Part shown: positions 37,082-45,351 of the stretch, piece by piece
Position numbering within the stretch: position 1 is the first letter of the stretch
How the letters are laid out: every line of letters starts with the position of its first letter
Notes under the pieces: model-generated
Databases searched by the model: none
Told to the model about the DNA's origin: nothing
What the model saw: the letters and a program-made list of their open reading frames with translations, nothing else
Position numbers and translations under genes: made by a program
Source: Rhodopseudomonas palustris JSC-3b
GTDB lineage: Bacteria > Pseudomonadota > Alphaproteobacteria > Rhizobiales > Xanthobacteraceae
Length of the DNA stretch: 64,000 bases
Direction: 5' to 3'
NCBI GenBank assembly: GCA_000504425.1
Contig: KI632513.1
Coordinates: forward strand, 2,236,386-2,300,385

Positions 37082-37353
37082 TCTGGGTTTTATGTTACAA
37101 AACCAACGATCAAGACGAAATAATCGACTATTCCGCTTGCGACACTCGCCCTTGCAGTCCGATAAGGAAGCGGACGGCGACGCGCACCCGCAGGTCGGAC
37201 AGTAGCCCGGAACATAGCGGAGTTCATGCATTCCGCCAAAGCATGTCTCCCGGCCCTTCCGGGATGTAGAACCCACCTGCGCCGGCAAGTTGGCCGGGCT
37301 CGCATAACCATGACGGCCACCGTTTTGGCGTGCCGTTCCAGGAGATTAAGTCC

Positions 37354-38466
37354 ATGGGCGTTTCGTTCGACAAGATCGATGGCTCGCTTTGCCTGAAATT
37401 CGATATCCAGCCGAAGGCGGACCCGACGCCCGATCAGGAGCGCGCCGCCAAATTGGTGTCCCCGGGTTTTGGCCGGGTGTTTTCCGATCACATGGCCGTG
37501 GTGCGCTACAGCGCGGAACAGGGCTGGCACAACGCCACCGTCGAGGCGCGCGCCGCGTTCCAGCTCGATCCGGCCGCCGCGGTGCTGCACTATGCCCAGG
37601 AAATCTTTGAGGGCCTGAAAGCCTATAAGCGCGACGACGGCGGCGTGAACCTGTTCCGCCCCGACGCCAACGCCAAGCGCTTCCGCGACTCGGCCGACCG
37701 CATGGCGATGCCGCCGGTGCCGGAGGCGGTGTTCATCGAAGCGGTCGAGCAATTGGTGCGCCTGGACCGCGAATGGATTCCGAGCGGCGACGGCAGCCTG
37801 TATCTGCGGCCGTTCATGATCGCCAGCGAAACGTTCCTCGGCGTCAAGCCGTCGCACGAATACATCTTCGCGGTGATCGCCTCGCCGGTCGGCTCCTATT
37901 TCAAGGGCGGCCCGGCCCCGGTGTCGATCTGGGTGTCGCGCAACTACACGCGCGCCGCGGTCGGTGGCACCGGCGCGGTGAAGTGCGGCGGCAACTACGC
38001 GGCCAGCCTGCGCGCGCAGGCGGAAGCGATCGATCATGGCTGCGATCAGGTGGTGTTCCTCGATGCGCGCGAGCATCGCTACATCGAGGAACTGGGCGGC
38101 ATGAACGTGTTCTTCGTGTTCGAGGACGGCTCGCTGTCGACGCCGCCGCTCGGCACCATCCTGCCCGGCATCACCCGCGACTCGATCATCGCGCTGGCCC
38201 GCGAATCCGGCGCCGTTGTGCGCGAGGAGCCCTACACGATCGAGCAGTGGCGCGCCGATGCCGAGAGCGGCAAGCTCAAGGAAGCGTTCGCCTGCGGCAC
38301 CGCCGCGGTGATCTCGCCGATCGGCAAGGTGTGCTCGGCCAATGGCGAATTCGCCATCAATGGCGGCGTCGCCGGCCCGGTGGCGATGGGCCTGCGCAAG
38401 AAGCTGGTCGATATCCAGTACGGCCGCGCCGCCGATACCCACGGCTGGATCACGAAGGTGTTTTGA
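37354..38466 (+). CDS. ilvE: Branched-chain amino acid aminotransferase
   Basis: This 370-residue class IV PLP aminotransferase converts the keto acids of Leu, Ile and Val. Its PLP Lys lies in TGAVKCGGNYAASL (about residue 210). It also has HYAQEIFEGLKAY, YLRPFMIASE and EELGGMNVFFVF, as in the larger (eukaryotic-type) BCAT group. The start at 37354 has an AGGAGA 8 bases upstream. It is followed by dispersed palindromes, with mutL convergent beyond. Confidence 0.94.
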   Translation: MGVSFDKIDGSLCLKFDIQPKADPTPDQERAAKLVSPGFGRVFSDHMAVVRYSAEQGWHNATVEARAAFQLDPAAAVLHYAQEIFEGLKAYKRDDGGVNLFRPDANAKRFRDSADRMAMPPVPEAVFIEAVEQLVRLDREWIPSGDGSLYLRPFMIASETFLGVKPSHEYIFAVIASPVGSYFKGGPAPVSIWVSRNYTRAAVGGTGAVKCGGNYAASLRAQAEAIDHGCDQVVFLDAREHRYIEELGGMNVFFVFEDGSLSTPPLGTILPGITRDSIIALARESGAVVREEPYTIEQWRADAESGKLKEAFACGTAAVISPIGKVCSANGEFAINGGVAGPVAMGLRKKLVDIQYGRAADTHGWITKVF

Positions 38467-38481
38467 GACACCGACACGAGT

Positions 38482-38574
38482 CATTCCGGGGCGCGCGCAG
38501 CGCGAACCCGGAATCTCTTGTGCTATCATCTCGGGACTCCGGGTCTGCGCGCCACAGCGCGCATCCCGGAGTGA
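38482..38574. repeat. Tandem pair of related palindromes downstream of ilvE
   Basis: Two palindromic modules (38483-38515 and 38536-38572) share the layout tccggg...gcgcgc...cccgga. The first is attccgggg...cccggaat and the second actccggg...cccggagt. They lie between the convergent ilvE and mutL genes and resemble a dispersed repeat common in Bradyrhizobium-type genomes. They may also help end transcription from both sides. Confidence 0.78.
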
Positions 38575-38587
38575 CGACGCGGAGTAG

Positions 38588-40408
38588 CTACCGCCGCCCG
38601 AACAGTTTTTCGATATCGGCCAGCGTCAGCTCGACATAGGTCGGGCGGCCATGGTTGCACTGCCCGGAGTTCGGGGTGGCTTCCATCTCGCGCAGCAGCG
38701 CGTTCATTTCCTCAGGCTTCAGCACCCGCCCGGCGCGCACCGAACCATGGCAGGCCATGGTGGCGGCGACGTGCAAGAGCCGCCGCTCCAGCGGCAGCGC
38801 CTCGTCCCATTCCGCCATATGCTCGGCGAGATCGCGCAGCATCGCTCCGGCGTTGCTCTTGCCGAGCAGCGCCGGCACTTCGCGCACCGCGACCGCTCCC
38901 GGCCCGAACGACTCGATCGCCAGCCCGAAACGGTCGAGCTCGGCGGCGCGCGACAGCAGCCGCTCGACGGTGGCCTCATCAAGTTCGACGATCTCCGGAA
39001 TCAGCAGCATCTGCCGCTCGACGCCGTTCTGCTCCATCGACGCTTTCAGCTTCTCGTACACCAGCCGCTCATGGGCGGCGTGCTGATCGATGATCACCAA
39101 GCCGTCGCGGGTCTGCGACACGATGTAGGTGCCGTGGATCTGGGTGCGCGCCGCGCCCAGCGGCCGCTCCTGCTCATCGACTGGCGGCGGCGCAACGCTG
39201 CGCACATCAGCACTCGGCGCGCCGATGTCGAAGCGCGGCTGGGCCCGCTCGGCAAAGCCAGCCATCGCCGGTGACGGCGCAGCAGTGAAGCTGATCGGCG
39301 GCGCAGCCGGCGAGCGACGCCAGTCCCAATCGACCGCGCGCGGCGCCGGCACAAAGCCCGGGCGCAGCGAAGCCAGCGTGGCACCATCGACGCTGGCCGC
39401 CGCCGAGCGTTTGCCCTCGCGCGCCAGCCCGTCTTTCAGCGCGTGCACGATCAGCGCGCGCACCAGACCGGCGTCGCGGAACCGGACCTCGGTCTTGGCG
39501 GGGTGAACGTTGGCGTCGACCTCGCGCGGATCGAGCGTCACGAACAGCGCCAGCACCGGATGGCGATCGCGCGGCAGATAATCGGCATAGGCCGCGCGCA
39601 CCGCGCCGACGATCAACTTGTCGCGCACCGGCCGGCCATTGACGAACAGATATTGGCCGAGCGCATTGGCGCGGGTCAGCGAGGGCGCGCCGGCAAGCCC
39701 CTCGACCATCACGCCGTCGCGCTCGGCGCCGACCTCGATCGCGCTCTTGCGAAAATCGGCACCGAGAATGTCGCCGAGCCGGGTCAGCCGCCCGGCCGCG
39801 CCCGGCAACGCCGCGGTCCAGGTCACCGGCGCGCGCTCCTCGCCGGCCAGCGTGAACGCGACGTCGGGCCGCGCCATTGCCAGCCGCCGCACCACCTCGC
39901 GGATCGCTTCGGCCTCGGTGCGATCGGTCTTGAGAAATTTTAGGCGCGCCGGCGTGGCGTAGAACAAATCGCTGACCTCGACGCGGGTGCCGTGCGACAG
40001 CGCCGCGGGCGCCAGCGGCGATTTGGCGCCGCCTTCCACCGACAACGCCCAGGCATGTGGCTCGCCGGCATGGCGCGTGGTGATCGACAGCCGCGCCACC
40101 GAACCGATCGACGGCAGCGCCTCGCCGCGAAAGCCGAGCGTGCGGATCGACAGCAGGTCCTCGTCATCGAGCTTGGAGGTGGCGTGCCGCTCCACCGCCA
40201 GAGCGAGATCGGCCTTGGTCATGCCGCCGCCATCGTCGGTGATGCCGATCCGGCGCCGGCCGCCGCCATCGGTGAACACATCGATGCGGCTCGCGCCAGC
40301 ATCGAGCGCGTTCTCGACCAGTTCCTTCACGACGCTCGCCGGCCGTTCCACCACCTCGCCGGCAGCGATGCGATTGACCACGGTTTCAGGCAGCTGACGA
40401 ACGGGCAT
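38588..40408 (-). CDS. mutL: DNA mismatch repair endonuclease MutL
   Basis: This 606-residue protein has an N-terminal GHKL ATPase domain (VNRIAAGEVVERPASVVKELVENALDAG, ITDDGGGM, TLGFRGEALPSI), a variable linker (about 340-420) and a C-terminal dimerisation/endonuclease domain. The latter has the metal motif DQHAAHERLVYE and the zinc-site residues ACHGSVR and CNHGRPTYVEL. It is therefore the nicking type, as expected where MutH is absent. The start at 40408 gives MPVRQLPETVVNRIAAGEVV. Confidence 0.96.
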   Translation of the reverse strand: MPVRQLPETVVNRIAAGEVVERPASVVKELVENALDAGASRIDVFTDGGGRRRIGITDDGGGMTKADLALAVERHATSKLDDEDLLSIRTLGFRGEALPSIGSVARLSITTRHAGEPHAWALSVEGGAKSPLAPAALSHGTRVEVSDLFYATPARLKFLKTDRTEAEAIREVVRRLAMARPDVAFTLAGEERAPVTWTAALPGAAGRLTRLGDILGADFRKSAIEVGAERDGVMVEGLAGAPSLTRANALGQYLFVNGRPVRDKLIVGAVRAAYADYLPRDRHPVLALFVTLDPREVDANVHPAKTEVRFRDAGLVRALIVHALKDGLAREGKRSAAASVDGATLASLRPGFVPAPRAVDWDWRRSPAAPPISFTAAPSPAMAGFAERAQPRFDIGAPSADVRSVAPPPVDEQERPLGAARTQIHGTYIVSQTRDGLVIIDQHAAHERLVYEKLKASMEQNGVERQMLLIPEIVELDEATVERLLSRAAELDRFGLAIESFGPGAVAVREVPALLGKSNAGAMLRDLAEHMAEWDEALPLERRLLHVAATMACHGSVRAGRVLKPEEMNALLREMEATPNSGQCNHGRPTYVELTLADIEKLFGRR

Positions 40409-40478
40409 GGGGCGACTCTGTTGATTGGACGCGATTGTAGGCGAGCGCGCTGATGATGGCGACGAAGCGACTGCGATA

Positions 40479-40609
40479 TCCCTCCCCCTTGCCGGGAGGG
40501 GCGGCCAAGCGAAGCAGAGGCCGGGGTGGGGATGACGCAAACATTGGATTCGTGGCTCCCCCACCCGACCGGCCTGACGGCCGGCCCCCCTCCCCACGAG
40601 GGGGAGGGA
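40479..40609. repeat. Dispersed GC-rich repeat with ccctccccc/gggggaggg arms (second copy)
   Basis: This is an approximate palindrome of about 130 bp: ccctcccccttgccgggagg...ggccggggtgggg...tcccccacccgaccgg...cctccccacgagggggaggg. It fills the gap between mutL and arfB and shares its arms with 34296-34381. Confidence 0.72.
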
Positions 40610-40617
40610 AACTCTGC

Positions 40618-41040
40618 TCAGTCATCAAACCGCTTGCCGCGCCCGGCCTTGATATCGCCGCGGCGCTTTTTGCTTTCCAGGCGGCGCTTTTTGGAGCCGA
40701 GCGTCGGCTTGGTGGCGCGGCGCACCACCGGGCGGATCGCGGCTTCCTTGAACAATTCCACCAGCCGCTCAATAGCGTCGGCGCGGTTGCGCTCCTGGGT
40801 GCGGAAGCGCTGGGCGTGAATCACGATCACGCCGTCCTTGGTCATGCGCTGGCCGGCGAGCCGCTCCAGCCGCAGCGCCATATCCTCCGGCATCGTCAGC
40901 CGCTTGGTGTCGTAGCGCATCTGCGCGGCGGTCGAGAGCTTGTTGACGTTCTGCCCGCCGGGACCGGAGGCGCGCACGAAATCGAACTCGATGTCGTCTT
41001 CATCGATCGCGATGGAGCGGGTGATCCGCAGGAGGGGCAT
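40618..41040 (-). CDS. arfB: Ribosome rescue peptidyl-tRNA hydrolase ArfB
   Basis: This 140-residue RF1-like domain has the GGQ motif in VRASGPGGQNVNKLSTAAQ (28-30), then LERLAGQRMTKDGVIVIHAQRFRTQ. A basic C-terminal tail (TKPTLGSKKRRLESKKRRGDI...) enters the mRNA channel of stalled ribosomes in this family. The start at 41040 suits the family; the frame is open 26 codons further. It releases peptides from non-stop ribosomes. Confidence 0.93.
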   Translation of the reverse strand: MPLLRITRSIAIDEDDIEFDFVRASGPGGQNVNKLSTAAQMRYDTKRLTMPEDMALRLERLAGQRMTKDGVIVIHAQRFRTQERNRADAIERLVELFKEAAIRPVVRRATKPTLGSKKRRLESKKRRGDIKAGRGKRFDD

Positions 41041-41195
41041 GGCGGCACCGAAAGGGACGGAACGAACGGACAACGGCGCATCAGCGCGCGCGGCCCAACA
41101 GCGCCGTCTCTGTAGCACAGCCGGCCGCGCGCTGGGAAAGGGCGCGGCTCAGGCCTCGGTCTATTCGCGTTGCGGAGCTCGCGCCCGCCCTCGCC

Positions 41196-42575
41196 TCAAT
41201 TGGCGCGCGGCGGGGTCGCGGCCGCGGGCGACTGCGCGGCAGCTTCGGCCGGGCGGCCAACCACCACGCTGAGCAGGCCATTGGCCCACAGCCGCTTGGC
41301 GACGCGGCGCGCATCCTCGAGCGTGACGGCATCGACCAGCGCGTTGCGCTTCTCGATGTAATCGATCGGCAGCTCATCCTGCTGATATTGCAGCAGCGCG
41401 GTCGCGAGCTTCGAGGAGGTGTCGAGCGACAGCATCTGCGAGCCCTTGAGATACGACTTCGCTTCCTCAAGCTCGGTCGCGCTCGGGCCCTCATCGGCGA
41501 TGCGCTTGATCTCGACATCGATCGCCGCCAGCGTCTCGGCAACGCGGTCGGCACGGGTGCCGGTGTTGCCGATGAACAGCGCCGAATGCTCCATCCACAG
41601 CAGCGAGCCATAGACCGAATAGGCCAGGCCGCGCTTCTCGCGCACCTCATGATAGAGCCGCGAGGTCAGCGTGCCGCCGCCGACGATGTGGTTGACCACA
41701 TAGCCGGCCATGAAATCCGGATCGTTGCGCTTCAGGCCCGGGCCGCCAAAGGCCACCGCGGTCTGCGGCACGTCCATCGCCACGAATTCGCGCTTGGGCG
41801 GCTTGGTGGCCACCACATCGGCGACTGCGACCAGATCGGCCTTGGCCGGCAAGGCGCCAAAAGTGGCATCGAGCAGCCGGCCGAGCGCGGCGGCGTCGAT
41901 ATCGCCAACCACCGCGATCTTCAGATTGTTGCGGGCCAGCACGCGCTTGGCGTAGCTGCGCAGATCATCAATGGTGATCTTGCCGATGCTATCGAGCGTA
42001 CCGCTCGCCGGGCGGCCATAGGGATGATCGCCGAACGCCAGTTCCAGAAACTTGTTGTTGGCGTGCCAGCTCGGATTGGCCGATTGCCGGCGCAGCGTCG
42101 CCGACAGCTGCGCGCGCACCCGCTCGACATCGGCGGGCTCAAAGCGCGGCTTGGTCAGCGCCAGCCGCAGCAGGTCGAACGCCTCGTCGCGATGCTCGGT
42201 CAGCATACGCAGCGAGCCGCGGAAGTAATCGCGGGTCGAGCTGAACGACAATTCGATGGCGCGCCGCTCCATGCGCTCATGGAAGCTGCGCGAATCGAGA
42301 TCGCCGGAGCCTTCATCGATCAGATTGGCGACCAGATGGCCGACGCCGGGCTTGTCGGCCGGGTCCTGAGTGGCGCCGCCGTCAAAGCCGAATTCCATGG
42401 CGATCAGCGGCACGGTGGCGTCCTGCACGAACCAGGCTTCGATGCCGCCGGGCGACACCAGGCGCTGCACCTTGGCAGCAGCCGAGGCGGCGCTGGCGCT
42501 GGCCGCAGCCAAGCCGACGCCGATGGCAAACACCAGCAACATGCGCAGCGGACGGACCATCACAGCGGCGATCAC
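41196..42575 (-). CDS. M16-family protein, non-catalytic partner (lacks HxxEH)
   Basis: This is a 459-residue exported protein with a signal peptide (about 1-33, ...ASAASAAA). It has the M16 fold: VPLIAMEFGFDGGATQDPADKPGVGHLVANLIDEGSG sits where the zinc HxxEH should be but lacks it, and the R/Y pair of the C-terminal half is kept (GGGTLTSRLYHEVREKRGLAYSVYG). It is presumably the structural half of a heterodimeric protease with the gene upstream, as in PQQ and mitochondrial processing peptidases. Translation starts at GTG (42575) overlapping the partner stop (GTGA), with GAGGAG 8 bases upstream. Confidence 0.9.
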   Translation of the reverse strand: MIAAVMVRPLRMLLVFAIGVGLAAASASAASAAAKVQRLVSPGGIEAWFVQDATVPLIAMEFGFDGGATQDPADKPGVGHLVANLIDEGSGDLDSRSFHERMERRAIELSFSSTRDYFRGSLRMLTEHRDEAFDLLRLALTKPRFEPADVERVRAQLSATLRRQSANPSWHANNKFLELAFGDHPYGRPASGTLDSIGKITIDDLRSYAKRVLARNNLKIAVVGDIDAAALGRLLDATFGALPAKADLVAVADVVATKPPKREFVAMDVPQTAVAFGGPGLKRNDPDFMAGYVVNHIVGGGTLTSRLYHEVREKRGLAYSVYGSLLWMEHSALFIGNTGTRADRVAETLAAIDVEIKRIADEGPSATELEEAKSYLKGSQMLSLDTSSKLATALLQYQQDELPIDYIEKRNALVDAVTLEDARRVAKRLWANGLLSVVVGRPAEAAAQSPAAATPPRAN

Positions 42576-44005
42576 GAGCGTTTCTCCTCACGCTTGCCGC
42601 CATTGTCCTTGATCAGATAGCCGGTCACGGAACGGTTCTTGTCGAGCCAACGCTGCGCGGCGGCGCGCACCTCGTCGGAGGTCACGGCGCGGATCCGGTC
42701 CGGCCAGGCGCGGATATCATCGACCCCAAGGCCAACGGCGAGACCGGCGCCATACCAGCGCGCCAGCGCCGCCTGGCTGTCCTGGGTGTAGATCGCTTCG
42801 GCGATCAATTGCGTCTTCACCCGCTCCAGCGCTTCGGCCGGCACGCCATTGCTGGCGACGTCGGCGATCACTTCGTCGATCGCCTGCTCGATCTTGCCAA
42901 ATTCAACGCCGGGCTTCGGGGTCACCGCCAGCATGAAGTAACTGTCATCGACCGCGGTGCCTTGATAGGAGGCGCCGGCGCTGACGGCGAGCGGACGGTC
43001 GATCACCAGCGCCCGGTACAGCGCGGAATTGGCACCATTGCCGAGCAGCTGCGCCAGCACGTCAAGCGCGGCGCTTTCCTCGGGCTTGGTGGTCATTACC
43101 GAGGGCACCAGATAGTAACGGCGCAGCGCCGGCTGTTCGACCCGCGGATCGGCCAGCGTGACGGTGCGCGGCCCGGCCGGCACCGGCTCCTGCGGCCGCA
43201 CCCGCCGTTCCGGGATCGCCGGCTGCGGCGCGATGGTGCCATAGGTGCGCTCGGCGATCGCGCGCACCTCATCCGGCTCGACATCGCCGCTGATCACCAG
43301 CGTGGCGTTGTTGGGCGCGTAGAAGCGGCGATAGAACGCCAAAGCGTCGTCGCGGTCGAGCTTCTCGATCTCCTGGCGCCAGCCGATCACCGGCCGGCCA
43401 TAGGGATGATTGAGATAGAGCGCCGCCATGATCTGCTCGGTGAGCCGCGCATCCGGATTGTTGGCGACGCGCATGTTGAACTCTTCGAGCACCACGTCGC
43501 GCTCCGGCAGCACATTCTCATCCTTGAGCACCAGGCCGGTCATGCGATCGGCCTCGAACTCCATGATGGTGCCGAGCTTGTCGCGCGGCACGCGCTGGAA
43601 ATAGCCGGTGTAGTCGGTGGTGGTGAACGCGTTCTCATTGCCGCCGATGCGCAGCACGGTCTGGCTGAAGGCGCCGGCCGGATTCTTGGCGGTGCCCTTG
43701 AACATCAGATGTTCGAGAAAATGCGCGAGCCCGGATTTGCCGGGGGTCTCATCCGCCGAGCCGACCTTGTACCAGATCATCTGGGTGACGACCGGGGTCC
43801 GGTGATCGGGGATCACCACGACGCGCATGCCGTTGGGCAGCGTGAATGACGCGGGCGGCGCGGCGCGCGGCGTCTGCGCGGCGGCGGCCGAGCCGAACAG
43901 CACGGCGAGGCTCAGCGTGATCGCGGCGAAAGCCCCGCGGCCACGGCGCAACGCGCGGGCCGGCGGGTTCAGATGGCGCGGACCGCCAGCAATGGCGTTG
44001 CTCAA
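42572..44005 (-). CDS. M16-family zinc metallopeptidase, catalytic partner
   Basis: This 477-residue exported peptidase has the zinc motif HFLEH (95-99), the distal Glu in ERDVVLEEFNMR and the M16 pattern NGMRVVVIPDHRTPVVTQMIWYKVGSADE. The N-terminal 43 residues look like a signal peptide preceded by a basic stretch. The only in-frame start covering it is a TTG at 44005, overlapping the upstream stop (TTGA), with GAGA nearby. It pairs with the inactive homologue downstream. The likely location is the periplasm; the substrates are unknown. Confidence 0.92.
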   Translation of the reverse strand: MSNAIAGGPRHLNPPARALRRGRGAFAAITLSLAVLFGSAAAAQTPRAAPPASFTLPNGMRVVVIPDHRTPVVTQMIWYKVGSADETPGKSGLAHFLEHLMFKGTAKNPAGAFSQTVLRIGGNENAFTTTDYTGYFQRVPRDKLGTIMEFEADRMTGLVLKDENVLPERDVVLEEFNMRVANNPDARLTEQIMAALYLNHPYGRPVIGWRQEIEKLDRDDALAFYRRFYAPNNATLVISGDVEPDEVRAIAERTYGTIAPQPAIPERRVRPQEPVPAGPRTVTLADPRVEQPALRRYYLVPSVMTTKPEESAALDVLAQLLGNGANSALYRALVIDRPLAVSAGASYQGTAVDDSYFMLAVTPKPGVEFGKIEQAIDEVIADVASNGVPAEALERVKTQLIAEAIYTQDSQAALARWYGAGLAVGLGVDDIRAWPDRIRAVTSDEVRAAAQRWLDKNRSVTGYLIKDNGGKREEKRS

Positions 44006-44724
44006 TTGCTGGTCTCTTTGCCCGACATGATGTCGATGCGCTTATTGTTCAGCGACTCCTTGGGGCCGGTGCCATAAGCGTAGTCCGGCGACGGCGTCTG
44101 ATAGCCGGTCGGCGGCTGGGTCAGCGTTTCGCGCGTCGGCTCGCCGGTGAAGGTCGCGGTCTCGGCCTTGTTGCCGCTGAACACGTTCCACAGCGAGCCG
44201 TTGAAGCCGAGCTGCGAGGGGCTCAGCATCGGGTTGTTGGCGCTATTGCCCGGCGTCAGCGGCTCGGTCGGCGATGACGGCTTGGTCTTGGCAGCGGCAA
44301 GTTCGCTCGGCATCAGTGGCCGCGCGCCTTCATGGCCCACCGGCTTCTGCTTCTTGGCCTGGTCCTTCAGGCGGCGCCGCTCGACTTCTTCAGGATCGGT
44401 CGGCCAGTTCGGCGCGGTCACCGCGGCGGTTTGCGGCGGCGGCAGATCGAGCTTGGGCGGCACAACCAGCGGCGAACGTTCACGATAGGTGATGCCGCGG
44501 TTGTCCATATTGGTGCCGCCGAGGCCGGACATGATGTTCTTGATGATCTTCTCCTCGAAAGTGGAGTCATCATCAGCTTCCGGATCGTCAGCCCGCGCCA
44601 CATTCGATGCCATCAACACACCGATTCCGGCCGCCACGGCGATCAGCCGAACAGCTGACCACCAGCTCGCCGACATCATCCACTGCAACCGATCGTTGGC
44701 TTGGCGTCCACGCATTGCGTCCAT
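44002..44724 (-). CDS. Conserved hypothetical exported protein between lspA and M16 genes
   Basis: This protein has about 240 residues. A hydrophobic segment (about 22-42, ending NVARAD) is a likely signal peptide. The mature part is Pro/Lys/Thr-rich and probably disordered, with FEEKIIKNIMSGLGG and ITYRERSPLVVPP as the most conserved-looking stretches. No cysteine lipobox or known domain is visible. The start is uncertain (ATG at 44724; a TTG nine bases earlier or an ATG nine bases later are possible). It overlaps the peptidase gene by 4 bp and follows lspA, so it likely belongs to an envelope operon. Confidence 0.72.
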   Translation of the reverse strand: MDAMRGRQANDRLQWMMSASWWSAVRLIAVAAGIGVLMASNVARADDPEADDDSTFEEKIIKNIMSGLGGTNMDNRGITYRERSPLVVPPKLDLPPPQTAAVTAPNWPTDPEEVERRRLKDQAKKQKPVGHEGARPLMPSELAAAKTKPSSPTEPLTPGNSANNPMLSPSQLGFNGSLWNVFSGNKAETATFTGEPTRETLTQPPTGYQTPSPDYAYGTGPKESLNNKRIDIMSGKETSN

Positions 44725-44783
44725 CCCGTTCAATCGACGAACTCAGCTCGCCGTACGCTCTAGTTGATTGATATCCCAAGGGA

Positions 44784-45281
44784 TCAGGGCGCTTTTACGG
44801 CGGGTGCCCCCCGGAAACTGTCATAGAGCAGCGCTGCGACGCCGGCAACGATCGCCACGTCGGCAAGGTTAAACACATACCAATTGTAAACCTTATCCCC
44901 GATCTGCGCATGCAGCAGCACGAAATCGACCACCGCGCCATGCGCCAGCCGGTCGATCAGATTGCCGATCGCGCCGCCGATGATCAGGCCGAGCGCCACC
45001 GCCACCAGGGTGCTGCGGGTGCGCGCCATCCAGACCGACAGCACCACCACGGCCACCGCCTTGACGGCCAGCATCACAATTTGCCCGATCGGGCCCTGAT
45101 CGGAGAACCAGCCGTAGCTGATCCCGGTGTTCCAGGCCAACACCAGGTCCATGAACGGCATGATCTGCACCGCACCATGGCGGCCAAGCTCAAAACCGTA
45201 CAGCAGCCAGAGCTTTGAGGCCTGGTCGAGCAACAGCGCGGCCAGCACCGCGATCAGACCAAAGCGGACGGATGAGGTCAT
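44784..45281 (-). CDS. lspA: Lipoprotein signal peptidase (signal peptidase II)
   Basis: This 165-residue inner-membrane aspartyl protease cleaves signal peptides of lipidated prolipoproteins. It has four transmembrane segments, NTGISYGWF, and the two catalytic Asp motifs GNLIDRLAHGAVVDF and FNLADVAIVAG. The start at 45281 fits the family. It lies downstream of ileS, as in many bacteria, separated by 70 bp that contain a dispersed repeat. Confidence 0.95.
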   Translation of the reverse strand: MTSSVRFGLIAVLAALLLDQASKLWLLYGFELGRHGAVQIMPFMDLVLAWNTGISYGWFSDQGPIGQIVMLAVKAVAVVVLSVWMARTRSTLVAVALGLIIGGAIGNLIDRLAHGAVVDFVLLHAQIGDKVYNWYVFNLADVAIVAGVAALLYDSFRGAPAVKAP

Positions 45282-45299
45282 GAGCCAACGCTCGCGGCC

Positions 45300-45329
45300 G
45301 TGGATGGCCGGGACGAGCCCGGCCATGAC
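45300..45329. repeat. Half copy of the gtggatggccggg dispersed repeat
   Basis: gtggatggccgggacgagcc and the following cggccatgac are identical to the right arm of the element at 26386-26473. The repeat lies between ileS and lspA, within what should be one transcript. Confidence 0.85.
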
Positions 45330-45351
45330 ACGTCTAGGTGGGGACCTGCGC

